A DNA stretch of 49,987 nucleotides from positions 1 through 49,987 of the forward strand of contig JAKSNT010000004.1 in assembly GCA_024399575.1 (NCBI GenBank), read 5' to 3'. A model generated the notes under the pieces. The model saw nothing but the letters and a program-made list of their open reading frames with translations. It had not been told where the DNA came from and searched no databases. Position 1 is the first letter of the stretch, and the number at the start of each line of letters is the position of its first letter. This stretch comes from Paludibacteraceae bacterium. GTDB lineage: Bacteria; Bacteroidota; Bacteroidia; Bacteroidales; Paludibacteraceae. Shown here in pieces: positions 38,889-49,400 of this stretch. A program made the position numbers and the translations under genes.

Positions 38889-40193
38889 CTATTGTCTGCA
38901 ATGGGTAGATTTTTCTTGTTTTACAATCTCTTCCTTGATACATATATCCGGAAAATCGATACGTTGTTTCAGCCATGTCTCGAGTCTGTAATAATCAGGT
39001 TCAATCAGTTCGTCTGTCAGCGAAACAAGGATTATAGTCACGGACCTGGACTTTGAGCTGTCGGCTTCGTAGCCGGTTGTAATGGCTATATTCGTGATTT
39101 CAGGGAATAGTGTGCGTGCTTCCAGCATCAGCTTAGGTGTGATGTTTTCGATATACTGCCTTTGCTGGACTTCAATTGCTCCGATAATCGAAGATTTGTC
39201 AATCTTCGATTTGTCAATGTCGTTGAACGAGGTCTGAACGATTTCCATTTCCGAACCTTCGAGGTTGTAGTAGCCGAGACGGGATTTCGCCTGCTCTATT
39301 TCCAGACTGTCAACCTTGTCGCCGACTATTGCAACGCTGAATGATCTGTTCGAAAAATCAATCTTTTCTTCTACGATACGAGAATTGGGAAAATCGAGTT
39401 CTTTCTGAATGAATTTTGAAACCTGTTGCTCGAAATAATTCTGCTGTACCATATTGAATGTGAGAATGACGGCAGGTATCAGTGTCAGAATGGAAAGTGT
39501 GTAGGCAAGCCGTTTTGTCCATCGTTCCTTAGCATTGTCAATCTCATGTTTCCTGAATTTCATTATGAATGCAGCTCCTACGTATGTGGATAATGCAATG
39601 AAAATTGAGTTGATTACGAACAGATATAATGCACCAAGGGCAAAGGACCAATTGGCAGTGGCTATTCCGAATCCTGCTGTGCAAAGTGGCGGCATGAGAG
39701 CAGTCGCTATTGCTACCCCTGGAATGACATTGCCAATACGTTGGCTCTTGCTGCCTAATGCGATAATGCCTGCAAAGCCTCCGCAAAGTGCTATGAAGAC
39801 ATCGTATATGGAAGGCGAAGTGCGTGCAAGAAGTTCGCTTTGTACTTCGGCTACCGGTGTTATGAGAAAATAGATGGTTGCAGTGATAATACTGAAAAGT
39901 GTCGCGACAATGAAATTGTTCCAACTCGTTTTCAGTAATTTAAAGTCGTTGATAGCCAGACCTACTCCCATGCCAAGAATAGGACCCATAAGAGGAGAAA
40001 TGAGCATCGCACCAATGATTACGGCTGTCGAATTGGTGTTTAAGCCAAGCGAAGCCGTAAAGATGGCACAGATGAGAATCCATAGTTTTGCACCTTGGAA
40101 CTTGACGCTCTTCTCGATGCCTTCAATCACATCTTGTTCATCTGCCGAATCGTTCAGACGGAAGAGGACTGACAGTCTGTTCAGAAAGTTCAT
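38889..40193 (-). CDS. DUF389 (TIGR00341 family) membrane protein
   Basis: This is a polytopic inner-membrane protein of the DUF389/TIGR00341 family, whose function is unknown. The conserved core is AVIIGAMLISPLMGPILGMGVGLAIND, followed by several helices and GNVIPGVAIATALMPPLCTAGFG. The C-terminal 170 residues are soluble and charged (mixed alpha/beta) and may be a regulatory or ligand-binding domain, which is inference. The length is 434. It is last in the long minus-strand operon; its ATG overlaps the mdh stop by 1 bp (TAATG), suggesting coupling. Confidence 0.88.
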   Translation of the reverse strand: MNFLNRLSVLFRLNDSADEQDVIEGIEKSVKFQGAKLWILICAIFTASLGLNTNSTAVIIGAMLISPLMGPILGMGVGLAINDFKLLKTSWNNFIVATLFSIITATIYFLITPVAEVQSELLARTSPSIYDVFIALCGGFAGIIALGSKSQRIGNVIPGVAIATALMPPLCTAGFGIATANWSFALGALYLFVINSIFIALSTYVGAAFIMKFRKHEIDNAKERWTKRLAYTLSILTLIPAVILTFNMVQQNYFEQQVSKFIQKELDFPNSRIVEEKIDFSNRSFSVAIVGDKVDSLEIEQAKSRLGYYNLEGSEMEIVQTSFNDIDKSKIDKSSIIGAIEVQQRQYIENITPKLMLEARTLFPEITNIAITTGYEADSSKSRSVTIILVSLTDELIEPDYYRLETWLKQRIDFPDICIKEEIVKQEKSTHCRQ

Positions 40194-41137
40194 TATTTCA
40201 GCAACTTCATCTCATACAGAGCTGCATTTGTCTTGCGGACAGCAGCCTCGGATGCAGCGAATTTAATCTTTTCGTCGATATTGAGCTGGAGCTCGACAAT
40301 CTTCTCGATACCAGTCTTGCCAAGTATGACAGGGACACCGATGGTGATATCCTTCATGCCATATTCGCCATCGAGGTAGGCAGCGCAAGGAATCATCTTC
40401 TTCTCGTCCTTGATGATTGATTTCGCAACAGAGGCTGCGGCTGCGCCTGGCGCCATCCATGCCGACGTGCCGAGCAGTTTGGTGAGTGTTGCACCTCCGG
40501 TCATTGTGTCCTTGACAACCTTGTCAATCTCCTCTGACGACAGGAACTCGCTGACGGGCATACCTTTGTAAGTGGCAAAACGTGCCAATGGAATCATTGT
40601 CGTGTCGCCATGCCCACCGATGACCATACCCTCGACGTCGTTCTTGTTGCAGCCGATTGCCTGCGAAAGGAAATATTTGAATCGTGCGCTATCTAATGCT
40701 CCGCCCATACCGATGACACGGTTGCGTGGCAGTTTCAGACTCTTGTAGGTCAGATAGGCAAGAGGGTCCATAGGGTTGGCAACAATAATCAATATGGCAT
40801 CTGGCGAATATTTCAAGCAGTTGTCAACAACGCCTTTCACAATACCTGCATTCACGCCAATCAGTTCCTCGCGAGTCATTCCTGGCTTGCGTGGCATACC
40901 CGACGTCACAATTACAATATCAGAATCGGCTGTCTGCTTGAAATCGTTTGTTACTCCATTTACAACAGTGTCGAAACCAATAAGTTGCGATGTCTGCATA
41001 ATGTCCATTGCCTTACCTTCGGCAAACCCTTCCTTAATATCTATCAGACACACCTGATTGGCAACTTCGTGAACTGCCAACACATTTGCGCAGGTTGCCC
41101 CAACGTTCCCTGCTCCCACAATAGTTATTTTACTCAT
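40193..41137 (-). CDS. mdh: Malate dehydrogenase (LDH-like type)
   Basis: Mdh interconverts malate and oxaloacetate with NAD(H). In fermentative Bacteroidales it mainly serves the reductive branch from oxaloacetate to fumarate and succinate. The NAD-binding loop GAGNVG is at residues 8-13, the substrate loop GMPRKPGMTREEL carries the Arg that sets malate over lactate, and the catalytic His is in IGGHGDTTMIPL. Length 314 is typical of the LDH-like bacterial Mdh. The gene lies 14 bp after the ABC-F gene and overlaps the DUF389 gene by 1 bp. Confidence 0.96.
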   Translation of the reverse strand: MSKITIVGAGNVGATCANVLAVHEVANQVCLIDIKEGFAEGKAMDIMQTSQLIGFDTVVNGVTNDFKQTADSDIVIVTSGMPRKPGMTREELIGVNAGIVKGVVDNCLKYSPDAILIIVANPMDPLAYLTYKSLKLPRNRVIGMGGALDSARFKYFLSQAIGCNKNDVEGMVIGGHGDTTMIPLARFATYKGMPVSEFLSSEEIDKVVKDTMTGGATLTKLLGTSAWMAPGAAAASVAKSIIKDEKKMIPCAAYLDGEYGMKDITIGVPVILGKTGIEKIVELQLNIDEKIKFAASEAAVRKTNAALYEMKLLK

Positions 41138-41151
41138 AGTATCTTTATGTT

Positions 41152-42933
41152 TTATGAAATTTTCTCTTCCAGTTCAAGCCAGCGCATCTCTTTTTCGTCT
41201 ATCTGGCTTTTTATCTCTTCATATCGCCTTGATGTTTCGGCTATCTTGCCTGGGTCAGTCATTTCGCCTGAAGCAAGGGCGGTCTCAATCTCGTTTTTCT
41301 CCTTCTCGAGTGCCTGCAACTCCTTTTCAATCTGTTCGTATTCACGTTGTTCCTTATATGTCAGGCGTTTCTTGCTTTCGGCAGAATGAGTCGGTTTATA
41401 ATCTTCTTTCGGTTGACTCGCTTTCGCTGCCTTTGTTTCGTTTTTCTTGTATTCTCGATAATCGGTGTAGTTGCCGGGAAAATCCTTAATTACGCCATTC
41501 CCCTTGAAAACCAGCAGATGGTCAACTATCCTGTCCATAAAATAGCGGTCGTGGCTGACCACTATGACGCACCCTTTGAAATTGACAAGATAGTCTTCCA
41601 GAATATTAAGGGTCGAGATGTCGAGGTCGTTGGTAGGCTCGTCGAGCACCAGGAAATTAGGGGAACGCATGAGCGTCATGCAGAGGTTCAGACGGCGGCG
41701 CTCGCCACCAGACAGCTTTTCAATATAATCATATTGCTTTTCGTGTGGAAACAGGAAGTGGTTCAGCATCTGGGCAGCAGTGAATTTGCGCCCTCCACCG
41801 AGATCGACAACTTCGGCTATATTGCGGATGGCATCTATCACCTTTTCGCCTTCGTTGAACGTCATGCCTGTCTGGCTGTAATATGCAAAACGTACAGTCT
41901 CGCCTATATCGAAACGGCCTTTGTCGGGCTCAACCTCGCCTACCAGCATCTTTACGAATGTGGATTTCCCAGTGCCGTTGCTGCCAATGATTCCAAGTTT
42001 CTCGTAGCGCGAGAAGTTGTAATAGAAATCGTTGAGCAGAACCCTGTCGCCGTATGCTTTGGAGATGTATTGAGCTTCGAAAATCTTTGAACCTATATAT
42101 GCCGATTTGACATTTAACTGAATGTTATCTTCAACAATTCTTTCGTGAGCACGTTTGTCGAGGGCATCAAATGCCTCGATGCGGTATCTCGCCTTGTGTC
42201 CGCGTGCCTGGGGCATCCTCCTCATCCAGTCAAGTTCTTTTCGGTAAAGGTTGCGCATCCTTTCGGTCGTGGCATTGAAATTCGAAATCCTCTCTTCCCG
42301 TTTTTCGAGATAGTATGAATAATTCCCTTTATAATGGAACATTGTCTGTTCTGCAATCTCAAGAATGTCGGTACATACGGAATCGAGGAAATAGCGGTCG
42401 TGTGTCACGACGAGCAATGCCATCTTGCCGCGCTTCAGCATATCCTCTAACCATTCAATCATCTCTAAATCGAGGTGGTTGGTGGGCTCGTCGAGTATCA
42501 AGAGGTCGGGTTTCGACAGAAGCACGTTGGCGAGGGCAATGCGTTTCTGCTGACCGCCAGAGAGGGTGTCAATCCTCAACGAGAGGTCGTGGATGTCGAG
42601 TTTGCCGAGTATCTGCTTGATATTAACATGATAATCATCGGCATCCAAATCGACATTCTCTGATTTCGTATGGAAACATGCCTCGCTGATAGTCGTGCCG
42701 GCAGGGAACGCGGGATCCTGTGGCAGATAGGCTATCTGAGTGTCTTTCTGAAAAGTTATGCTGCCTGAATCAACCGATTCACGTCCCATAATCATTTTCA
42801 GGAGTGTGGTTTTCCCTGTGCCGTTCTGTGCCACTATGGCATACCTGTCGCCTTGGTCTATGCTGAAGCTGACTTTCTCGAACAGCAGTCTGTCGCCAAA
42901 CGATTTCGATATGTCCTCAACCTGCAGCAGCAT
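41152..42933 (-). CDS. ABC-F family ATPase (Uup-like)
   Basis: This 593-residue cytosolic protein has two ABC ATPase domains and no membrane segments. ABC-F proteins bind the ribosome E site or assist ribosome-related processes. Each half has Walker A (AQNGTGKTT; GSNGTGKST), signature (LSGGQQKRIAL; LSGGERRRLNL) and Walker B (LLILDEPTNHLD; FLVLDEPTNDLD). The linker between them is charged. The last 75 residues (TYKEQREYEQIEKELQALEK onward) form a coiled coil typical of Uup, which binds branched DNA or ribosomes. Uup is the best subfamily guess; an antibiotic-resistance ABC-F cannot be ruled out by eye. It begins 1 nt after the rseP stop. Confidence 0.9.
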   Translation of the reverse strand: MLLQVEDISKSFGDRLLFEKVSFSIDQGDRYAIVAQNGTGKTTLLKMIMGRESVDSGSITFQKDTQIAYLPQDPAFPAGTTISEACFHTKSENVDLDADDYHVNIKQILGKLDIHDLSLRIDTLSGGQQKRIALANVLLSKPDLLILDEPTNHLDLEMIEWLEDMLKRGKMALLVVTHDRYFLDSVCTDILEIAEQTMFHYKGNYSYYLEKREERISNFNATTERMRNLYRKELDWMRRMPQARGHKARYRIEAFDALDKRAHERIVEDNIQLNVKSAYIGSKIFEAQYISKAYGDRVLLNDFYYNFSRYEKLGIIGSNGTGKSTFVKMLVGEVEPDKGRFDIGETVRFAYYSQTGMTFNEGEKVIDAIRNIAEVVDLGGGRKFTAAQMLNHFLFPHEKQYDYIEKLSGGERRRLNLCMTLMRSPNFLVLDEPTNDLDISTLNILEDYLVNFKGCVIVVSHDRYFMDRIVDHLLVFKGNGVIKDFPGNYTDYREYKKNETKAAKASQPKEDYKPTHSAESKKRLTYKEQREYEQIEKELQALEKEKNEIETALASGEMTDPGKIAETSRRYEEIKSQIDEKEMRWLELEEKIS

Positions 42934-42934
42934 A

Positions 42935-44362
42935 TCAGTATTTGAATATCAATTTCAATATGTCGTTGCCGTTGGCATATATAAGCAGAGCAAGCAGCAG
43001 TACCATGCCAATATTCAGTGCAATGTTCATGAATCTGTCGGATGGTTTCTTGCCTGTGATCATCTCGAAGATTATCATCAGCAGGTACCCTCCATCGAGG
43101 ACGGGAATAGGCAGAATGTTCATAAACGCCAGTATGACTGATATGAATGCCGTTATGCTCCAGAAATAGGTCCAATCCCAGAATGCAGGGAAAATCTTGC
43201 CAATGGCAATGAATCCGCCTACCGATTTTGCGCCTGCCTTAGTGAAGACGAGACGGAACTGTTTGATATAGTTTACAAGAGTCTCTACTCCGTTCCTGAT
43301 TCCGGCAGGAATAGCCTCGATGAAATTGTAGTCGATGTGCTTCACTTCGAAAATATCGATTGAAGGCTTGACGACAAACCCAATCTTTCCTGCGGTATCA
43401 GGTGTGGCCGCTATGTTCAGTGTGTCATTGCCTCTCATGACGGTGAGTATCACCTCTTCTTGCTTGTGATTGCCGAGCATCTCCACAAAATCGGAAGCAA
43501 TGCAAACAGGAGTGCCATTCAGCGCAATGATACTGTCGCCTGCCATCAGCCCTGCACGCTCAGCTTCCGACCCCTCTGCGACATCGTTCACAGTGAAAGG
43601 AAAACGGAACTGCATGAATGACGTCTCGTTGGCTGCAACCACCTTTTCGCTGAACGCTTTAGGCAGCAGGATCCTTGCAGTGTCGCCATCGCGAAGGACC
43701 TTGACATCGCATTTGCCTTCGATTATTATCTTTTCAGTCACCTCTTTTGTCGTTTCTACATTTTCACCGTTGACGGTCATGATTATATCTCCATTCCGGA
43801 AACCGTATTCCTTTGCCGTCGCACAATAATCGTAACCATAATATGCATTGCGTACCGGCAGATACTCCTCGCCATTGACGAACAGCAACATTATGTATAT
43901 AATGACTGCCGCAACGAAATTCATCAGCACACCGCCCGTGATGATGAACATGCGTTTCCATGCAGCCTGCGAACGGTATTCCCAAGGCTTGGGCTCTTCA
44001 GCCAGCTGGTCGGCTTTCTGGGTCTCGTCAACCATTCCGTCGATGGCACAATAGCCACCGAAAGGAATCCAGCCTATTCCCCACTCGGTATGTTCTGGAT
44101 ATTTACGCCAGTCGTCATCGTTAAGCGTTTCGATGCTTTCGTTTTCCTTCAACTCTTCAAGGTTTTTAGCGAAGAACCTGACATGCCATTTCCCGTTGAA
44201 TTTCTTTGCCCTGACCAACGAGAATTTCGAATTGAAGAACATATAGAACTTGTTCACACGCACACCGAAGATGCGCGCAAACATGTAATGTCCAAACTCA
44301 TGTATCACTACCAAAAGCGATAACGACAGTATCAACTGCACTATTCTGATGAAAACTTCCAT
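42935..44362 (-). CDS. rseP: RIP metalloprotease RseP (site-2 protease)
   Basis: RseP is an intramembrane zinc metalloprotease that cleaves membrane-bound regulators and signal-peptide remnants. The zinc motif HEFGH is at residues 21-25 in the first helix. A PDZ-containing periplasmic region follows, including GFRNGDIIMTVNG and ERAGLMAGDSIIALNG, which suggests two PDZ domains. The third zinc ligand motif, NILPIPVLDGGYLL, is near residue 420. Length 475 is normal. It lies 4 bp after dxr, a conserved pairing in many bacteria. No anti-sigma factor substrate is encoded nearby. Confidence 0.95.
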   Translation of the reverse strand: MEVFIRIVQLILSLSLLVVIHEFGHYMFARIFGVRVNKFYMFFNSKFSLVRAKKFNGKWHVRFFAKNLEELKENESIETLNDDDWRKYPEHTEWGIGWIPFGGYCAIDGMVDETQKADQLAEEPKPWEYRSQAAWKRMFIITGGVLMNFVAAVIIYIMLLFVNGEEYLPVRNAYYGYDYCATAKEYGFRNGDIIMTVNGENVETTKEVTEKIIIEGKCDVKVLRDGDTARILLPKAFSEKVVAANETSFMQFRFPFTVNDVAEGSEAERAGLMAGDSIIALNGTPVCIASDFVEMLGNHKQEEVILTVMRGNDTLNIAATPDTAGKIGFVVKPSIDIFEVKHIDYNFIEAIPAGIRNGVETLVNYIKQFRLVFTKAGAKSVGGFIAIGKIFPAFWDWTYFWSITAFISVILAFMNILPIPVLDGGYLLMIIFEMITGKKPSDRFMNIALNIGMVLLLALLIYANGNDILKLIFKY

Positions 44363-44366
44363 AACT

Positions 44367-45515
44367 TTATCTGAAATACTCTGCTGTTATTATTCTTGTC
44401 TCCTTGTCGAATTCAACATAATCCTCGTAAGTAGGATTGCTGATGAATGCAATTCTGTTTAATGTCTTTTCTATTATGTCGCTCATTTCGAGGAATCCCA
44501 CCCTGTCGTGCAGGAAAGCATCAACGACAACCTCGTTTGCCGCATTCAGCACGCATGGCATGTTGCCTCCGCGTTTCAAAGCTTCGAAAGCCAGTCCGAG
44601 ATTCTTGAACCTCGTGATGTCTGGTTTCTCGAAAGTAAGTTGTCCCTGACGTGCAAAATCCATACGCTCTATCCTGGAATCTATCCTTTCGGGAAATGAC
44701 AGTGCATACTGTATAGGCAACCGCATATCTGGAACGCCAAGCTGTGCTTTGACCGAGCCATCAACATATTGCACCATCGAGTGTACGACCGACTGAGGAT
44801 GAACCACCACATCTATCCTGTCGGCAGTGATGCCAAACAGCCAGCGAGCCTCCATGACCTCAAAACCTTTGTTCATGAGCGATGCTGAGTCGATAGTGAT
44901 TTTTGCCCCCATTTGCCAAGTCGGGTGTTTCAGTGCGTCTGCTGCCTTTACGTCTTTTAGTTCGTCGATAGTTTTGTTCCTGAACGGTCCTCCTGATGCT
45001 GTGATTATCAGTCTGTCAACATCTTCAGGACGTTCGCCCACAAGGCATTGGAATATTGCACCGTGTTCAGAATCGACAGGTACTATCTGTGCTTTATGCT
45101 GGACTGCCAGTTCTGTCACCAATTCGCCTGCAACGACCAAAGTCTCTTTGTTTGCCAATGCAATGCGTTTGCCAGCCTTTATGGCTGACAGGGTAGAGGC
45201 GAGGCCCGCATACCCCACCATGGCAGTCACAACCACGTCAACTGCCGTCATCTTCACTACCTGATTTACAGAATCGCTTCCTGTGAATACCTTTATCGGT
45301 AATTTTTCGAGAGCAGCCTTGAGTTTCTCGTAATGTGCCGTATTGCTGATTACAACAACCTCTGGCTGAAACTCCTTCGCCTGCGCTATCAACTTGTCAA
45401 CACTATTGTTGGCAACCAATGCGTAAACTTCATATCTGTCAGGGTGCCACCGAACTACGTCTAATGTCTGGGTGCCTATAGACCCGGTTGAACCGAGTAT
45501 TGCCAATCTTGTCAT
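44367..45515 (-). CDS. dxr: 1-deoxy-D-xylulose 5-phosphate reductoisomerase
   Basis: Dxr converts DXP to MEP with NADPH, the first committed step of the MEP pathway to isoprenoids. The NADPH-binding loop GSTGSIGTQTLDVV starts at residue 8, ANKETLVVAG lies near 122, and the metal and substrate motifs PVDSEHGAIFQ and SASLMNKGFEVMEA are intact. Length 382 is typical. Its start overlaps the stop of the upstream gene by 4 bp (ATGA). DMAPP from this pathway would also feed MiaA, encoded at 4206-5147. Confidence 0.97.
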   Translation of the reverse strand: MTRLAILGSTGSIGTQTLDVVRWHPDRYEVYALVANNSVDKLIAQAKEFQPEVVVISNTAHYEKLKAALEKLPIKVFTGSDSVNQVVKMTAVDVVVTAMVGYAGLASTLSAIKAGKRIALANKETLVVAGELVTELAVQHKAQIVPVDSEHGAIFQCLVGERPEDVDRLIITASGGPFRNKTIDELKDVKAADALKHPTWQMGAKITIDSASLMNKGFEVMEARWLFGITADRIDVVVHPQSVVHSMVQYVDGSVKAQLGVPDMRLPIQYALSFPERIDSRIERMDFARQGQLTFEKPDITRFKNLGLAFEALKRGGNMPCVLNAANEVVVDAFLHDRVGFLEMSDIIEKTLNRIAFISNPTYEDYVEFDKETRIITAEYFR

Positions 45516-45955
45516 CTCTTTTCTTTGTGTTCTTTTACAAACTTTTTTTCGCGTTCTGTTGCTTCGATTGTGAGTGACTTGTTCTTCTCTATTATAACAG
45601 AGTCTGCCCTTGGGATAGAATCGACCGAAATATCGTCTGCAATCACTCTTTTAATGTTTTCCAATTGTTGATTGTTCACCTCGATTGAATGTGACAGAGA
45701 GTCTATCCTTATCGCCTGTTCTATCATCTCGTGATTGCTTGCCGCATTGCCGTACCCTGGCAGATAATGCTTTATAGGTGTGAAAAAAATCAGCAACGAC
45801 AATAGTGCGAACGACACAAGAATCAGAACTCCTGCCAGTGCGGTCAACGACAACCACGACAGATGAATATTGAACTTCTCTGTCAACGTGTTCTCGTTGA
45901 TTACCACAACGTTGTATTTGAACCTTATTTTTTTGAAAAAGTCCTTGAATTTCAT
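45512..45955 (-). CDS. Membrane-anchor protein resembling the N-terminus of an M23 peptidase
   Basis: The 147 residues begin at ATG 45955 (MKFKDFFKKIRFKYNVVVINENT). A basic N-terminus is followed by one transmembrane helix (about 36-60), the motif FTPIKHYLPGY, and a charged helical segment ending in EREKKFVKEHKEKR. This matches the anchor and coiled-coil region of M23-family peptidases that I know from Bacteroidota, often encoded beside dxr. The peptidase domain (HxxxD and HxH zinc motifs) is absent: the protein stops where that domain would begin. It is coupled on both sides by 4-bp ATGA overlaps (with folA and dxr), so the short form looks stable rather than a recent break. Function unknown. 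Confidence 0.7.
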   Translation of the reverse strand: MKFKDFFKKIRFKYNVVVINENTLTEKFNIHLSWLSLTALAGVLILVSFALLSLLIFFTPIKHYLPGYGNAASNHEMIEQAIRIDSLSHSIEVNNQQLENIKRVIADDISVDSIPRADSVIIEKNKSLTIEATEREKKFVKEHKEKR

Positions 45956-46428
45956 CTTCGTTCGTAGGTGACATAGCGATATCCCAATCCACACTCTCTT
46001 TCGAATGGTGATTCATCAATCACTTTCCATATATTCATGTCAATCGCCGGAAAGAATCTGTCAGCACTTTCAGCTTCAATGTCAACGTGTGTCACGATGA
46101 GTCGGTCGGCATGTCCAATCGTCTGGCTGTAAATCTGTTCTCCACCAATGACGAAAACGTCTTCGTTATTAACCATTCTGATTGCCTCGTCCACCGATTT
46201 CGCCACTTCCATGCCTTCGACGGCGGTCATGGATTTCGAAATCACAATATTCCTGCGTCCTTTCAATGGTTTGAAAGGCAGCGACTCCCATGTGTTTCGC
46301 CCCATCATCACAGTGTGTCCCATGGTGATGGACTTGAATCTTTTCAAGTCTGCCGAAATATGCCATGGAATGTCGTTATTCCGTCCTATGGCGTTATTTC
46401 TGTCAATTGCTACAATTATCGAAATCAT
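45952..46428 (-). CDS. folA: Dihydrofolate reductase
   Basis: FolA reduces dihydrofolate to tetrahydrofolate with NADPH. The active-site segment AIGRNNDIPWHISADLKRFKSIT has the conserved Trp and the catalytic acidic position, followed by MMGRNTWESLP and the NADPH-contacting VIGGEQIYSQ. Length 158 is typical. The start overlaps the stop of the large LRR protein gene by 4 bp (ATGA), and its own stop overlaps the next start by 4 bp. thyA, a common partner, is not in the window. Confidence 0.96.
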   Translation of the reverse strand: MISIIVAIDRNNAIGRNNDIPWHISADLKRFKSITMGHTVMMGRNTWESLPFKPLKGRRNIVISKSMTAVEGMEVAKSVDEAIRMVNNEDVFVIGGEQIYSQTIGHADRLIVTHVDIEAESADRFFPAIDMNIWKVIDESPFERECGLGYRYVTYERR

Positions 46429-49400
46429 TTCTCGTATTCGTATTTGATTTCGTATGTCGGTGCGAAACTCTCACCGGTATTCTTGAATCCTTTCCAGTAT
46501 TCGTGCTTCAGATATTCAGATACGAGACCAGGACCGCATTTCAATTCGGAATTTGCCTTGACATTTTTGTCGAAGATAGCACCTGGACAGGTAGGCATTG
46601 ATGGCGATGGCACGATGAACATTCTGAGACCTGTGCAGTTGAAGAATGCCTCCTTGCCAATGTAGTTCACTGATGCAGGCAACACCACTTCTCTTATTTT
46701 CGAGCAGAATTTGAATGCTCCGTCGTCAATTGTTGTCGTCCCTTCTTCCACTGCAAGTTTTTCCACTGCCCTGCCAGGAGGACATACTATGACTCTCGAC
46801 ATGTCTTTTGTGTAGAGTATTCCGTTCTTGACTATGAAATCGTCATTGTCCTTCTTGCAAGTGACATTCGACAGGTTGCGACATGCACCTATTGCACCTA
46901 CTCCTATCTCCTTCATGAAACTATGTACTGTAAATTTGTTGATGCCAGTGTTGAAAAGGGCATAATCGCCTATAATGTCAATATATTCAGAGATTCGGAT
47001 ATTGCGGAGATTCTCGCAATTTTCGAACGCATGGGCACCAATCTGCTTGCACTTGCTCTTCTCGCCGATTGATGCGCGAGCCAACGCTTTGAGATCCTTG
47101 CAGAGATATGGCGGAATGGCTGTCACCTTGTCGTCGAAGGCGAATCCCGCCAATGCTGTGCAGCCCTCGAAGGCGCTGTGCACTTCGCCATTGATTGTCC
47201 CACTTGCCACTTCGCATTGAACGGCATTGAAATATACGTTGGCAAGTGCAGTGCAATTTGCGAATGCCAAGGCTCCTATTCCTGTCACGTTTGCTGGTAT
47301 CTCTATGAGTTTCACCATGCTGCATCCGTAGAACAATCCTTCTGGTATGAACTTGACTTTTTTGCCGAAGTTGACATCGTTTATCTTGTTTTTCCCACCG
47401 AATGGATAGATTGTTGAGTCAGTTGCGAGGCTGAATGCTGCAACGCAGTTCTCGGCATTGAAATTTACCGTGATGAGGTTCTCGCAGTCCGAGAATGCAC
47501 CGCCTCCTATGGCTGTAATGCCTTCAGGAATGGTGAGCTCGTTCAGTCCATTGACGTGTGCGAACGACATTGCACCAATCTTTTTTAGCGATTTCCCCCA
47601 CTTTATCTCGTTTGTCATCGTACATCCGTAGAATGCGAAATCAGGAATCTGCTCGACCTTTGGCCCGATGGTTATCCTTGTGGCAGGCGTGTTCATGAAA
47701 GCCGCTATCGTGACTCCTTTCTCTACCGTCTTCATGTTGATGCAGTTGGTTGCGTTGAACGTGATGTCCATCATCGATGAGCAACCTTCAAATGCTCCTC
47801 CTCCAATGTTCCTGACGTTCTCAGGAATTGTTATTTTCTTCAGACCTGTGCATCCCTGGAAAGCGTATTTGCCTATCACTTCTGTGTTTGCAGGTATGGT
47901 GATGTTTGCCAAACGGTTACAACCGGCGAATGCGTAATTCGGAATCTCCTTCACGTCTGGTCCGAGATTTACGCCTGTGAGCGCTTCGTTGCTGAATATT
48001 GAGCGTTTCGCATTTGGGTCTGAGAAGATTTCGCATCTCTCTGCGTTATAATCTATGGTGTTCAGTCCAGAACATCCATCGAAAATGTGTTTGCCTATCT
48101 GCTTGACGCTCTTAGGTATGTTGATTTTTGTCAGTCCGGAGCATCCTGCAAACATATATTCTGGCAATATCTCGACTTCATTGCCTATCGTGACAGTCTT
48201 GATTGAGCCACAGTTCTGAAATGCAGAATAGGTGATGTTCTTCTCGACTTTTGTGACACCGGTGCAGCGTCTTGCGTTGAAATTCAGAGTCGCAAGATTG
48301 TCGCAACCTGCGAAAGCCAGACCGCCTATTGATGTCACGTTTTCAGGTATTGTCACTGAAGGAAGTGACGAGCAGTTATAGAATGCTTTTGTTCCAATCT
48401 GTTTTACTTCGTCTGGGATCTGTATGTTTTTCAGTGACTTGCAGTTTGAGAAGGCGTTGTCTGGAATGATTTTCACTTCCTTGCCGAAAACTACTGTCGT
48501 GAGTGACGAATTCTCGAAGGCGGGAATTGGCACATTGTTGTTGTAGGTTGTTGCATTGACGCAGTTTATTGCATTGAAATAGATTGTCGTGAGGTTGCTG
48601 CAACCACCGAAGGCGCGTCCCCCGATTGAAGTTACTGTCTCAGGAATAGTCACCTGACTGATTGACGAGCAGTTCAGAAATGCACATTCGCCTATGGTCT
48701 CAGTCGATGGCGAGAGTACGAGGTCGGTGATGCCACTGCAACCGTAGAACAGGTAGTTTGGAATGTTGTGAACCTTCTGACCGAAATTCACGGTCGTGAT
48801 GGCTGGATTGTTGAAAGCTGTGATAACCTGCTGTCCCTGTGCTTTATATGCATTGTTGCACTCAGTTGCATTGAAATTCACTGTCGTCAGACTCGGACAG
48901 TCGTAGAAGGCTGCTGCTCCTATTGATGTCACCTGTTCTGGTATCGTAATCTGGGTCAGTGTGTTGCACCCTTTGAAGGCGTAGTCGGGAATTGATGTCA
49001 CGTATGGACCAAACACCACGTTGGTTATTGGCGATCCCATGAATGCCGCTCCTGCCTTCGAGCCGAGAGTCTTGCAATCGCGTGCATCAAATTTGATGAC
49101 CGACAGACTTTTGCAGTCACAAAAAGCGCGTCCGCCTATTGATGTGACATATTCGGGAATGGTAAGCTCTGTGATTCCCGTGCAGCCCCAGAATATGTAT
49201 TCAGGGATTGAAACGACATCTCCGCCGAGGTTCAGCATTGAAATGGAGATGCAGTCCTCAAATGCAGGCATGATTTTTTTACCTTGAGTTCCAGCTGCTG
49301 TCACACAGTTGGTTGCATTGTAATTTACTGTCGTCAGACCTACACAGCCTTTGAATGCGTGACCTCCTATTCTCGTGATGGTCTTGGGAATTGTTATCGT

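Noticed and set aside
38541-38908. ORFs over the end of dnaK and the palindromic repeats
   Set aside because: Their Phe/Cys/Val-rich peptides are direct translations of the repeated ACGCAGAAT steps, not protein-like sequence.
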